A stretch of DNA of 28,525 nt, taken from Basidiobolus ranarum (Eukaryota; Basidiobolomycota; Basidiobolomycetes; Basidiobolales). A model generated the notes under the pieces. It did not search any database and had not been told where the DNA came from. It worked only from the letters and a program-made list of their open reading frames with translations. The number at the start of each line of letters is the position of its first letter. Position 1 is the stretch's first letter. Below, one piece after another: positions 18,165 through 27,680 of the stretch. Both the position numbers and the translations under genes were made by a program. Location: NCBI GenBank assembly GCA_040143965.1, contig JASJQH010000114.1:1-28525 (forward strand), in the 5' to 3' direction.

Positions 18165-19651
18165 CTAGAATACAAACTCCTCTGCCAATTCAAACTTATC
18201 TATCTCTACAAAATGTTTAAGATGCTCACCTGCTGTAACATCCACCCCAGGGTCAATCTAATGGTGTTAGAAATACCATTGTCAATTTAATGAAATAAAG
18301 TCAGTACCTTGAGCTTAGTTCCATAAGTAAACGAGGCGCGATTGGTTCCAAGTCCGGGCCCTTGGTCCTGTTTCCTCGTATTTTTACCTTTTGATTTGCT
18401 TCTGCTTTGCCTATGTTTTTTAGGAGACTCTTCCAGTTTTATCTTTGGATTGCTCTAATGAGTTATTCAATCATGAACGATATAATTGTGAATTTTTGAT
18501 GCAAGGTTTTTCAAACGGCTTTTTGAAACGGTACCTTAACAATGATTTCTACAAAGGGCTCACTATAGCGTTTCTTGCGAGGCAATTCTTGCTCTACTTT
18601 CTTTTCTGTATAGTTTGGTAATACAGTCTCTTCTTTGGCCAATCGAGTCGCTTCCAAATTTCCTAAAGACAAATGACCGGAGATGGATTCTTTCGCACTT
18701 TTGTAAATGACACTTGTGGTTCGGTCGTTTTTCAAATCTGAGTTCTGCCCACTTGCTGGGCTAATTAAAAACGATGTTTGAGAAAGTTGATTTCTTTTCC
18801 GTGTCTTGATACGCTTTTCAGCTTGCGTGAATCCGAAAGGATCATCTGTATCATCGTCAAAAGTCTCTTCCGGTACTTTTGTATCATTGGGATTTACTTT
18901 GAATTTGAAGAGAGGAGCGGGAGCATTGCTATCTATTGATAAACTGCAACTAATGGATGTATCTCGGTCTATGTTACATTCTTCTGAAATTACTGATTCT
19001 ATACATTATTCTATAATATTGCGATCAACGAGTTAATGTGCAGTACTTACCATGTGCATTATCAATCTCTGACTTGGAATTCTCTTGTACTAACTCGATT
19101 TCACTGGCACTTTCGAGGTTTACTGATAACAATAACGTTAGTCCTATATAAGAGCGGGTAAAAAAGATACCTCTGCCACTCTAGTTCCACAAACCTGTAA
19201 CTGGCGGTACAGTGTGCTCTCTTGCAATATCTTGTAATATTGGGTCGGTGGTAGACGCGGAGGCCACTCTATTGTCGTCAAGCTTCTCTAGTTGGGTAAA
19301 AAAATCTTCTTGAATGTCTGTATCAACAGCGTCTATATATTCTTGCTCTTCTTGTGTGTCTAGCATGGCAACCACATTTATCGGCTCTATCACAATACTG
19401 GCTCGTCTGGGATGCCATTTCGTTCGGACTCTACTAGTAGTGTTGGAATCATAGTCCTTTCTCTCTTTTGATGTGTCTGCTACCATACTGATGTATTCGC
19501 TAGGGTTTTTCGCTTTGGAGGAAGCTCTTTCTCGGATTTCACTATGAACTGCACTTTCATCGATATTGGTTATTATATTGCTTTTTTCCGAGTGTTCCAA
19601 CGCAGGTTCAGATGGCTTTTTCCCGCGATTTCTTAATGCTCGACTCGACAT
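18165..19651 (-). CDS. FGF-motif nuclear-type protein, candidate sororin-like cohesin protector
   Basis: Five exons (19651-19195, 19122-19051, 18983-18535, 18454-18308, 18257-18165) encode 405 aa; every junction keeps the frame. The protein is hydrophilic and mostly disordered. It starts with basic SSRALRNRGKK, has an acidic middle (about 105-145), and carries DDPFGFTQAEKR (223-234), with FGF at 226-228, followed by basic KTRKR. LPRKKR and a Lys/Arg-rich stretch (KKHRQSRSKSKGK) look like nuclear signals. The C-terminus FVEIDKFELAEE (391-402) fits the pattern F-x3-[DE]-[KQ]-F-[DE]-L-x2-E of the vertebrate sororin end. In sororin, FGF binds Pds5 and displaces Wapl, and the C-terminal domain holds cohesin on DNA after replication. 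Basic N-terminus, central FGF and this tail occur in the same order here. Gene structure is firm; the sororin identity is tentative because the motifs are short. The gene is divergent from the trihelix gene. Confidence 0.8.
18258..18307 (-). other. Sororin-like gene intron 4 (50 nt)
   Basis: Donor GTACTG, branch CTAAC, acceptor CATTAG, phase 0. Splicing exposes the last 30 residues, which carry the sororin-like tail. Confidence 0.75.
18455..18534 (-). other. Sororin-like gene intron 3 (80 nt)
   Basis: Donor GTACCG, acceptor CTCATTAG, phase 0. Retention would end the protein after seven more residues. Confidence 0.7.
18984..19050 (-). other. Sororin-like gene intron 2 (67 nt)
   Basis: Donor GTAAGT, acceptor ATTTCAG. 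A second AG nine bases earlier is also in frame and would add three residues. Confidence 0.75.
19123..19194 (-). other. Sororin-like gene intron 1 (72 nt)
   Basis: Donor GTTTGT (weak), branch-like CTAAC, acceptor GTTATCAG. Without splicing, exon 1 stops four codons later. Confidence 0.75.
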
Positions 19652-20391
19652 ATTCTTCTCACAGTGATGAATATCTTAACACAGGTTTCAATTCAAAGGT
19701 TAAATAAAGTTATCTATATTTATTAATGGCATCAATACTCTCATGAATATCCAAGGTTGTTCTTGAGAGTTATGTATTTCAAATGAGATACTTTTATATA
19801 GGGTTACTTTGGTTGAATCGAGTATATCTAGCATTAATCATGATAAATAAGTGACTTCTGCGGTTGATTGAATGCGCATTGAAGTACTTCGCACTCGCTA
19901 CAGTTACAAATGAGCATCATTAACACCTATAATAACCCTTACTATCATTTCGTATAGTTTTCGTATTCATTGGTTATACTAAGCAAATTAGCTTGATCGG
20001 AGATCTTTGATGCCTTGCATTAATTCTAGGCTCGATATTATTTAAATAAGGGACTTCTAAATTATTTTGATTTCCACTCGAGAATGTAGAATCCCATAAT
20101 TAAGGAATTCCTGTACGATGTACTATTACTTACTCATAGACGTTGGTGGGAACTTTTGATTCGTTTTTCTAGTGTAGTTCTGTTTTGTTGACTGGTTTCT
20201 CTAAATTGAGGTATACTCTAAAGTAATCCGTCTATATAGACAGAACATACCATTTGTTCACTCGCTAATTGTTACAGTAAAAAGCTCCCCACCCTACTAT
20301 CTGGGGCAGTAAAAGGTGAAGTCACTTCATACGTTCCTTTTGGTTTTATTGCTAGTTTATACTTATTTTAAGTTTTAACTCAGTTTATAGA
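19652..20391. other. Bidirectional promoter region, sororin-like / trihelix genes
   Basis: This 740-nt AT-rich spacer lies between divergent genes. The clearest element is a 13-bp palindrome, TGAAGTCACTTCA (20317-20329), 63 nt before the trihelix ATG. No gene is seen. Confidence 0.55.
20317..20329. promoter_or_regulatory. 13-bp palindrome upstream of trihelix gene
   Basis: TGAAGT-C-ACTTCA is a perfect inverted repeat around one central base, 63 nt before the start codon. It could bind a dimeric factor. There is no direct evidence of function. Confidence 0.35.
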
Positions 20392-21569
20392 ATGTCATTA
20401 TTTGACCATATTGCATACCTGATACAGGATGCCAATAACTCTGAAACGTTACTTACACCCTCAGAAATTCACTCCAACGATTCAACAAATAAACAACAAA
20501 CCTTTTGGAGTTATGAGGAAACGAAAATTTTCATCGGTTTAAGAGAAGAAAAAAACAACTTATTTAACTCTATGAAACGTACGAAACAACTTTGGAGGGA
20601 AATTGTTACCTCTTTACAAGAACACGGTTATATGAAAACTATTGAACAATGTCAACAAAAGTGGAAAAACTTACAAAGAGCTTTTCGTGTAAGTTTTATA
20701 CACTCAGTTCGCTTGCTATAATCAAGTGATTACTTTTATATACTTTTTTTTTAATAATTAACTATGGATTTAGGAAACGGAGGAATATAATGCTAAACAT
20801 GAGGTTATCGATAGACGGAAATGTTTATTTTATGACGAGTTAGCACCTTTACTAGCTGACAGTCAATATGCCAGAACTAAATCTAGCGAGCCATCAGTGA
20901 AGAGGTAAGAAATTAGAATATCTTCATGTTCTTAGAAGTAGCTTTGTCAAGAAACTAACTTACTCTTTTCTATAAAGCAACCAAGCTACTGGTCAGAGCA
21001 GTAGTCAATCCAACAGTAAAGTAGGAACACCTCAAGGGACTGCACAAAGTGTCGAAATGGTAACTTCTGCCTCAGAGGAGAAAGATTCCTCCCCTTTGAG
21101 TAGTAAACCTAAACGTCCAGCTGATTCACAACTTACACCTCTTGCAACTAAAGTCTCACATGTTCTACCTGAACCAAACTTACAAGCTAGTAATGATCTT
21201 GAGTTTTTAGAAGATCCAATTGACATGGTTTTAGCTGACACCGACTATATGTTGACCGCTGAGCCGTTATCCTTAAGTGATACTGAATCAACTCAAACGT
21301 ATACTAATTGTGCGAATGGAGGTAAAAGTATCCCTCCTTCTCGTGCTTCCTCGATCACTTCCACGACAGATGTAGACAAATACCTCAACTTCTTTCGAGA
21401 ACAGTCATCTCGCATATCGGCAGAGTCAGAAAAGGCTCGGGAAATATTTAGGTTCACTATGGAAACCATGGAGAAGATGTTAAGAGATTTCACGGAAAAA
21501 TCGAATCAACGTGTTGATAGGCATGCTGATATGTTTGAGAAGTTCTTGGACAAACTCGGCAAAAATTAG
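20392..21569 (+). CDS. Trihelix (Myb/SANT-like) DNA-binding protein with C-terminal coiled coil
   Basis: Three exons (20392-20688, 20774-20904, 20978-21569) encode 339 aa. Residues 38-110 are a trihelix Myb/SANT-like domain: W39-S-Y-E-E-T in helix 1, L-W68-R-E-I in helix 2, and Q-C-Q-Q-K-W91-K-N-L in helix 3, the three spaced Trp that form its core, with the usual charged extension (ETEEYNAKHEVIDRR) encoded by exon 2. A Ser/Thr/Pro-rich acidic region (about 140-270) follows. A charged helix (about 275-339) with heptad-like spacing, rich in Glu/Arg/Met/Phe, is probably a dimerisation coiled coil. This architecture is seen in host transcription factors and in the accessory protein of PIF/Harbinger transposons; no transposase or terminal inverted repeats are seen nearby, so a host regulator, perhaps domesticated, is favoured. 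Confidence 0.88.
20689..20773 (+). other. Trihelix gene intron 1 (85 nt)
   Basis: Donor GTAAGT, branch-like TTAAC, acceptor GATTTAG, phase 0. It falls at the end of helix 3. Confidence 0.85.
20905..20977 (+). other. Trihelix gene intron 2 (73 nt)
   Basis: Donor GTAAGA, branch CTAAC, acceptor TATAAAG, phase 2, splitting a Ser/Arg-type codon. Confidence 0.85.
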
Positions 21570-22536
21570 TTGTTCTTTCATCGCTTGTAACATCTTGTTT
21601 CCTCACTCTTATAGTGAGTTGAATAAGGGTAGGGAAATCGAGTGTATGTAGTATTCTGATCGAAGTTGATTGATGTATATAAGTATTAGAGTGATCTTCC
21701 TCTAGTAGTTGTACTTTGGCCACACATACGATGATGGCGCAGTTGTGACATATTGTAAGTATTGCTATCAGTGTCGAGGTCACATATATTAAGGAGTCTC
21801 CTCTTCCTTCAATATTTTTCATCGTATACCTATTATGTATATTTGTAATGTATGTCAATAGGATCTTTAATTACCTGGTGTCGCAATAAACATAATTCAA
21901 AGTCATGTTCTAGTTTTACATAGAATTTGCCAGTGATTATTAAATAAAAGTAGAAATATCTTCACTATTGCAAGATGCCATATTTAAGCAATGATTGCTA
22001 TCTTTATTCATCATCTAAACGAGCCAACTATCATTAGGCTCTAGTATTGCATTCTAGCACATATCAAACGGAACTAGGATACAGTATTGAGTGGGTCATT
22101 GCTCAACCTTTGTAGAGACCTGCTTCATCCATTATTAAGTTAGCTGAGCCGAAATATTCCGGGTTTGAGGATTCCTCGTCATCTATAGCCCCAAGGCAAA
22201 GGTCAAAGCTGTGGCGTAGTGTGATGGTGACTAATTCGAATACTTCAGAAAACATGTTCGGGGAGTTCAAGTAGTACTCTAGCTGTCTATTAAAACATGG
22301 TTCAGATCGGTTATTTAATAGCCAGATGCTTTGAGTCGTGATGACTAGTCGTAACGACATTGTCAGTTTGAGTGACACGATCTCGAGCCACAAATGTAGC
22401 ATGGATACGCTTGAGCATGCCTAAAACCAGTGAGTGAAGTGACAAATTTACGTTGGTCGGTTTTTCGTGATCACTGCATGCAATATATATATATTATGAA
22501 TTTCCCTTCAATAAACAATTAATTATACTACTCTAG
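21570..22536. other. Intergenic region with an uncertain minus-strand frame
   Basis: Mostly non-coding. A minus-strand ATG frame at 22402-22103 (99 aa, hydrophobic, many Leu) has a TATATATATATT element ~75-90 nt upstream of its ATG, but no recognisable domain and no homologue I can name. I leave it uncalled as a gene. Confidence 0.4.
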
Positions 22537-22726
22537 GTAATGTACTCACGTTTCTGCTACGTTACTATGGAAACGGTGTATCCGTCGAGCCGGTTTTAAG
22601 TAACATCCTTCTTGAACCAGTATTTTCTCCAGTATTTACTCGAATTCTCTTTATGGCCATATTAGGGTTAGTTGGGATCTTATTTCCATTCGAACATCAA
22701 TTGGAGAATAAAAGTAATAGTAGCTA
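22537..22726 (+). pseudogene. Possible orphan 3' exon of a membrane protein
   Basis: Following an acceptor-like CTCTAG at 22531-22536, an open frame of 62 codons to a TAG reads like a membrane-protein C-terminus: polar start, hydrophobic helix FTRILFMAILGLVGILF, then a charged tail ending QLENKSNSS. No upstream exon can be found on the same strand, so a gene relic is the most I can suggest. Its length is within what chance can give. Confidence 0.2.
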
Positions 22727-24109
22727 GTGACAGTATTTCTAGTGCCAGTAGTGAACATAGTGCCCTAGCTACCTAGCTCAGTTATTACTGCCGATAATTT
22801 TGTAGACGAATGATGTATTCAACACAGATGAATCATAAGTGTAAACAATTATTTTTCTTATTATTTTAAATATTTCTCGATCATCCCCAATACTTGCACC
22901 TGGATATAAGCCCCAAGCTGACAGCATAATGAATTGCAACATTCTCAGTTAGTTGTTCTTCAACTGATATTGAAAGTTTAACGGTTTGGACATCACCTAA
23001 TCAATCTGCAAATCTTGTACTTGATATACAAGTGCAATTGCCTGATATAAAAGGCATACAATCAACCTGTCTTTATACAATCTCAATACATCTGACTATC
23101 ATATCTAAGTTAGCAAGCATTATTTAGCCAAATATTACTCAACTGCAAATAATCGAAACAAACATTTAGTATAAATGTAAATTATCCACATAGCAATGTT
23201 ATACTTAATATTTCTAATTCATCAAAATTAATCCTATTATTACTCCCAGAGGTGTTTTCAATATAATCTCATTGCTTGTTTTCTGCATACCTACTAAAAG
23301 GTATCAGCATTTTATTTCCAGTTATTTAATAAACATCTCTCAAGTTCATGATAACTCTATATCTTAAAAAAATCCTTCACACAGAAAATCTTATCAAAAC
23401 AGCTTGTTAACCCTGTGTTCTAACCTTTAAAATCAGAAGTTAATACTACCACTTATATTAATTCAAAGCTTGACATGAAAAATCTTTACTTATGGATGCT
23501 GAAATAAGCATAGTCTAAGCATCTATAGAGTCATATATAGCTTAGTGCTTAGTTATTCTATATTGAACTTCGATATCACTTCAAGAGGAATTTACTCAGA
23601 ATTTCTCAGATATATAGGGTTTTCAAACTTGTGCTAGAAGCCAGTTCTCAGATATAAAGATTTCCGAAGAAGCCCCAAATTTTGCACACATGTTCTTGAG
23701 ACCTTCCTTACCATATTCTACACGTTTGCTTATTTACATCCTGATAAAACATCAATGTCAGCTTTTAACTCACTGTATCAATAAGTGAAAAGCACCAATT
23801 CTTCTAATTCCCCAAACCACTTCCAATAAACTCCCAAAATACTTAAGCCGGGGAATTCTAAGATTTGAATTAGTCAAGAATTGAATAATCATGCTCTGTG
23901 AGTGAGGAAAAATAGGAAAAATTTAGTTCAAAAAGATAATAGATAAAACAGTATATAGATAGTACACGCATCCCCAAATTTTCAACTTCACCTTTTTGTT
24001 ACCCAGTAAGCCGGATACCTAGACTTTCATATGGTTTCATTGTTGTTGGATAATTAATCTGTATTTGCATTTCTCCAAAGTATTGAGCATATGTAGCTCA
24101 ACTTGCTAG
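22727..24109. other. AT-rich gene desert, probably decayed repeat DNA
   Basis: Stop-dense in all frames. It holds TATAAAAGG at 23046-23054, GGTATCAG at 23299-23306 (resembling a retroelement primer-binding site), and CCCCAAATTTT twice, near 23672 and 23972, which on the minus strand would read as polypurine-tract-like AAAATTTGGGG. Together these hint at degraded LTR-element ends, but no paired LTRs could be defined by eye. Confidence 0.35.
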
Positions 24110-24625
24110 TATCATTAAGAATAATTCCAGGGCTGGTCAGCCTGCTTGCAACAGAGTCCTTTCATAGCAGCCTTTTGGTAATTCCTGATAAGGCAGCCAA
24201 TAGTGCTAAGGCTCCTTGTGCATAATCTCTAAATATCAAGTGGTTATTGGAGGATATCTCATTTAAACAAGAATATGATGTATACCACTCTGCTTAAGTT
24301 GTACATTTAGCTAAATATCCAAGGGCAATTGGTACATGAAGATTTAACACCAATTGCTATATTTTGAGGCCATCTATAATGCTCAGGAAGTAGCTTCCTC
24401 TTGGCAATCTTTCTCCTGATTAAATGCACATCCTTGTCAAATTCTCTGCTGCCCAGGTTTTCAAAATGCAATCAATTTTGCTAAAGTCATACAAGTCATA
24501 CATAAATATGTCTACTTTCATCTGGATACACCACACCATCTCTAAGCATTCGAATATACTACCAACGTTTCCATCTTCAAAGCAACAAAATGGAACAAGA
24601 ATGCTCAGACATCACCCTAAGAACT
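24110..24625 (-). mobile_element. Degenerate Ty1/copia-type retrotransposon fragment (RNase H region)
   Basis: On the minus strand, frame-shifted pieces in the correct order resemble the end of a copia pol gene: HFVALK at 24592-24575 (the H-W-x-A-L-K segment before LRYL), QEEATS at 24403-24386 (the R-K-S-T-S-G segment), CPWIFS then MYNLS, EWYTSYSCLNEI around 24292-24257 (the EAEY...EI segment), and RDYAQGALAL near 24231-24202 (the DNQGAxAL segment). Many stops and at least two frame shifts show it is dead. It was recognised by eye from the motif order only. Confidence 0.5.
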
Positions 24626-25227
24626 AAGTCATTTAGAGTTAATAAGCAGCTATTAACAATATTTGTAAGACAATCTAACATTTAGCAAAATATTTTTACC
24701 ATTAAAAGGAGCCCACAATTGTGACAGTGTAGTGTTGATCTAATTCTTTATAGTAAGACATTGATCCTAGCGGAGACGATATACACTAGGATCAGCTCGT
24801 TAAGGACTTGGTTTGAAAGGGTTTGCTACGCTCAATTTAGTATTCTAGACATTAAACCTGGAGTCTATTGCTAGTTTGGTAGATGCTGCGCATATTTTAT
24901 GACTGAAGATACTGTTCACAATGGATTGATTTGAAGGGCAGTTCTCAGTTCCCAAAAACACTGCACTATATATGATCTATCATCATCTAACCATGAGCAG
25001 TAGTAGCATATTTCGCGGTATATATGCATTAATTCATTTTTCAATTCGTAACTTCAATCTTGTATAAGAGGATGCAAAATCAGTTACATTCATAATATGC
25101 CGAAAGTTGAAACAAGAGAACTGTGAAATACATCCAGTGCTGACGTAAGTGCGATTGACTGATACGACTCTACACCATTTTTAACTCATGTCCAGACCAT
25201 CACTTCACACTGATGGATCATTCATGC

Positions 25228-25248
25228 ATATATATATATATATATATA
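25228..25248. repeat. (AT)n microsatellite, 21 nt
   Basis: An uninterrupted alternating A/T run in a gene-free region. Confidence 0.9.
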
Positions 25249-25600
25249 CTTATAGCTTTGGACATGGCTATTTGAGTTCAGTTTCTCAATAAGTGGTTGA
25301 GTGGTAGGTAATGCCATGGCTACACCCAAAGCGACGAGGAAAGGTCATAGAGGATGTTCATTTATGATTGCTGACACCGTGAGATTAGAAGCCTGTTAAT
25401 AGAATAGGTAAGCAAGAGTGGGGGTATCTGAGTGAGATATCTCATATCATAGTTAAGACCCCCTCGGGATTCTCGGGATTACGTTCACTACTATTACACA
25501 TAGTGTGCCATGATTATAAGTCTTTAATTAATCGACCATTAAGGAAATTATATCCAAATTAGTCTATATATACAGTGATTGCATCAATTCATGAAATCAA

Positions 25601-25606
25601 TTTATT
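25601..25606 (-). terminator. Poly(A) signal AATAAA of P450 gene
   Basis: AATAAA on the minus strand, 98 nt past the stop at 25704. Confidence 0.5.
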
Positions 25607-25703
25607 CTCAATGCGAAGCCGATAGCCATTCCAGAACATACCTTGGGAATTTGTTGTTATACTAAGAACGAGTTCAACCATTCATTCTATGGCGGTAGGT
25701 ATT

Positions 25704-27388
25704 CTAGTTCGTCATGTAAGGCTCAATGCGAATATGCATATTTGCTGGATATGCTGTGAAGAGAACTTTTTCCATGATTGGCTCCTCAGATGGTGGTATT
25801 GAAAGGAACGACAAACGGAAGTTTGTGGTTATCAATGAAATCAATACAGCCAGCTCAGTTTCGGCCAAGTGACGACCTGGACATACACGAGGTCCAAAAC
25901 CAAATGCGAGGCCCAGTTGGTTCATGGTCTTGATTTGGCTTTCACTCTCCCCATTCTCCCCAAGCCATTGTTCAGGATTGAACCTGAATGGATCCGCAGT
26001 TGGCCATGAACGTAGCGTTGCAACGCGGGTAAGAAGGAATAACTCAGTTCCTTTGCTGATTTTTAGCCCCTGGATATCGTGATCTTTAAGCGCGTTCACT
26101 TTAAGTGCAGGTCCAACCGAATGAACACGGAGTGATTCTTGAATGATGGCATTAACAAATGGAAGATGAGTCTCTGGGGAGCTAAGAACTTTCTCGATGA
26201 CAGTCAAGTCCTGATTGATGTCCAATTGGTTCACATCGCCGAAGGCTTGCTCTACCTCAGCCCTAATCCTATCTTGATACTGTGGGTTCCTGGCAAGCTC
26301 ATAAAGAATCCAACTCATCACCGTAGCAGTGGTTTCTGTTAGAAAGTGGGTGATTAGGAATATCCAATTGGGTGGAGAACAGAAACTCACTATTTACCGT
26401 ATCCAGCAATTACTACAGTCAACAAATTAGCTTTCATCTGGTCGTTTGTAAGGCGATGCATACGGCGACGCTTCTCGGATAGATCAGTGGATTCCCCATC
26501 TGCTTCAACGGTGCTCTTGATCAGTGTCTCAAGCAGAGTCCGCGAATCTCGGTTTTCCTGATGCTTGTAGCCATTGTCGATTAATGCTTGAATCCGTTGA
26601 GTAAACTCGATATTCATATTCTCGGTTATTCTGTCCTTTTCAGTTTTATAGAATTTCCAGGTTGGGAGGAATGATGATGCTCGCTCAACGATACGAACCA
26701 GAAAAATCTTACTTCTGTTTAGTATGTCATGAGACAGGAAGTTCTCTTCACCCCATGAGAAGGATGCATCACAAACAATCGAAAGGACTGTTGATTGGAT
26801 CTCATTCAGGATGCTCTCAGTCAGATCATTCCCATCATAGCTATTCCTGATGGGGAATTTCGATTCAGTCGAGTCGGCGCTATCGCAGCGTTGCGAGGCC
26901 AGCACTTTAGCCTGTTCTTCAGACAAAATCCGAAGCCGTTCTTGCAGCTTCTTAGTGTGGAACCATACGCATTTCTTAAACTCACGTACCTTGGTCGGGG
27001 AGAATGCATTAGCTATCCAGTATCTTGAATGCCTCCATTCCTCACCTTCCTGCGAAAAAAGCCCATTGACGTTGAGCTCCTCAGCAACTCTGGCCAGACC
27101 TACTCCACGAGAGAATCCATCAGGCCTTGCTTTTAAGATCTCCTGACACATACGAATATCCGAGACTACAAGCAGTTGCTTGCGTAGCAAGTTCACGTGG
27201 TACACCGGCCCATATTTCCAAGCCCAGCCTTCAAAATCCCGCGTGAAGTGCTCAAGGCGTATTTGAAATAGATTTCCAAATATAGGGATTCCTTTTGGCC
27301 CAGGTAAATAAGAATAGGAGTTATTTTTAACAAATCTATGCCAGAGCAATAGCAGTACAAGTGTAAGGGATGCTATTATCAACAACAT
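25704..27388 (-). CDS. Cytochrome P450 monooxygenase, membrane-anchored
   Basis: Two exons, 27388-26398 and 26335-25704, flank a 62-nt intron that interrupts the I-helix codon; splicing restores AGYETTA, the oxygen-activation motif. The product is 540 aa. Residues 1-15 are a hydrophobic anchor (LLIIASLTLVLLLL), then a basic stretch and the PGPKGIPIFGN hinge (about 28-38). Further marks are the E-S-L-R of the K helix (397-400), FRFNPEQW (the PERF region), and the haem loop FGFGPRVCPG (475-484) with Cys482 as the iron ligand. All catalytic residues are intact. It is an endoplasmic-reticulum monooxygenase using electrons from P450 reductase. The substrate is unknown, and no biosynthetic genes adjoin it. 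The open frame extends nine codons upstream to a TTG, but the first ATG is at 27388, 42 nt after a TATA box, and is chosen. Confidence 0.95.
26336..26397 (-). other. P450 intron (62 nt)
   Basis: Donor GTAAAT, branch-like CCTAATC, acceptor TTCTAACAG. It splits the Glu codon of the AGxET motif. Confidence 0.9.
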
Positions 27389-27420
27389 CGTAATGTGGCT
27401 AAAAATTGTGGGCAAGGCGC

Positions 27421-27430
27421 GGTTTTTATA
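27421..27430 (-). promoter_or_regulatory. TATA box of P450 gene
   Basis: TATAAAAACC on the minus strand, 42 nt upstream of the ATG, identical to the TATA decamer of the FSP1-like gene. Confidence 0.6.
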
Positions 27431-27610
27431 TTTTTCTATACTAGCATATATGCAGCACTCCGTTATGGTTAATTTCTTGTTTGACCGGTTTAGGGGGGAA
27501 GCCAGTCATGTGTTTGTACCAACCATTTGATTGAAAGTTGCTTCATAATTATCTATGGTTTTCCAATTCTGAATGCCAGCAAAGAGATATACTGTATGAT
27601 TGAACGATAG

Positions 27611-27632
27611 TTAGGGTTAGGAGATTAGGGTA
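27611..27632. repeat. Telomere-like TTAGGG cluster 1 upstream of P450
   Basis: TTAGGGTTAGG-AGATTAGGGT holds three TTAGG[G] cores, about 220-245 nt upstream of the P450 start. Confidence 0.75.
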
Positions 27633-27667
27633 ACTATTCAATAATAATAATATATATACTGATTAAC

Positions 27668-27680
27668 TTAGGGTTAGGGT
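27668..27680. repeat. Telomere-like TTAGGG cluster 2 upstream of P450
   Basis: TTAGGGTTAGGGT holds two perfect units, 36 nt beyond cluster 1. Confidence 0.8.

Larger units (their letters stand above)
24626..25703. other. Gene-poor region upstream of the P450 3' end
   Basis: No gene is seen. It holds a (TA)n microsatellite (25228-25248) and the minus-strand AATAAA (25601-25606) of the P450 gene. Its left part may continue the decayed copia element. Confidence 0.5.

Noticed and set aside
27386-27415. P450 start nine codons upstream at 27415
   Set aside because: That codon is TTG; the first ATG is at 27388 and lies at the usual distance from the TATA box.
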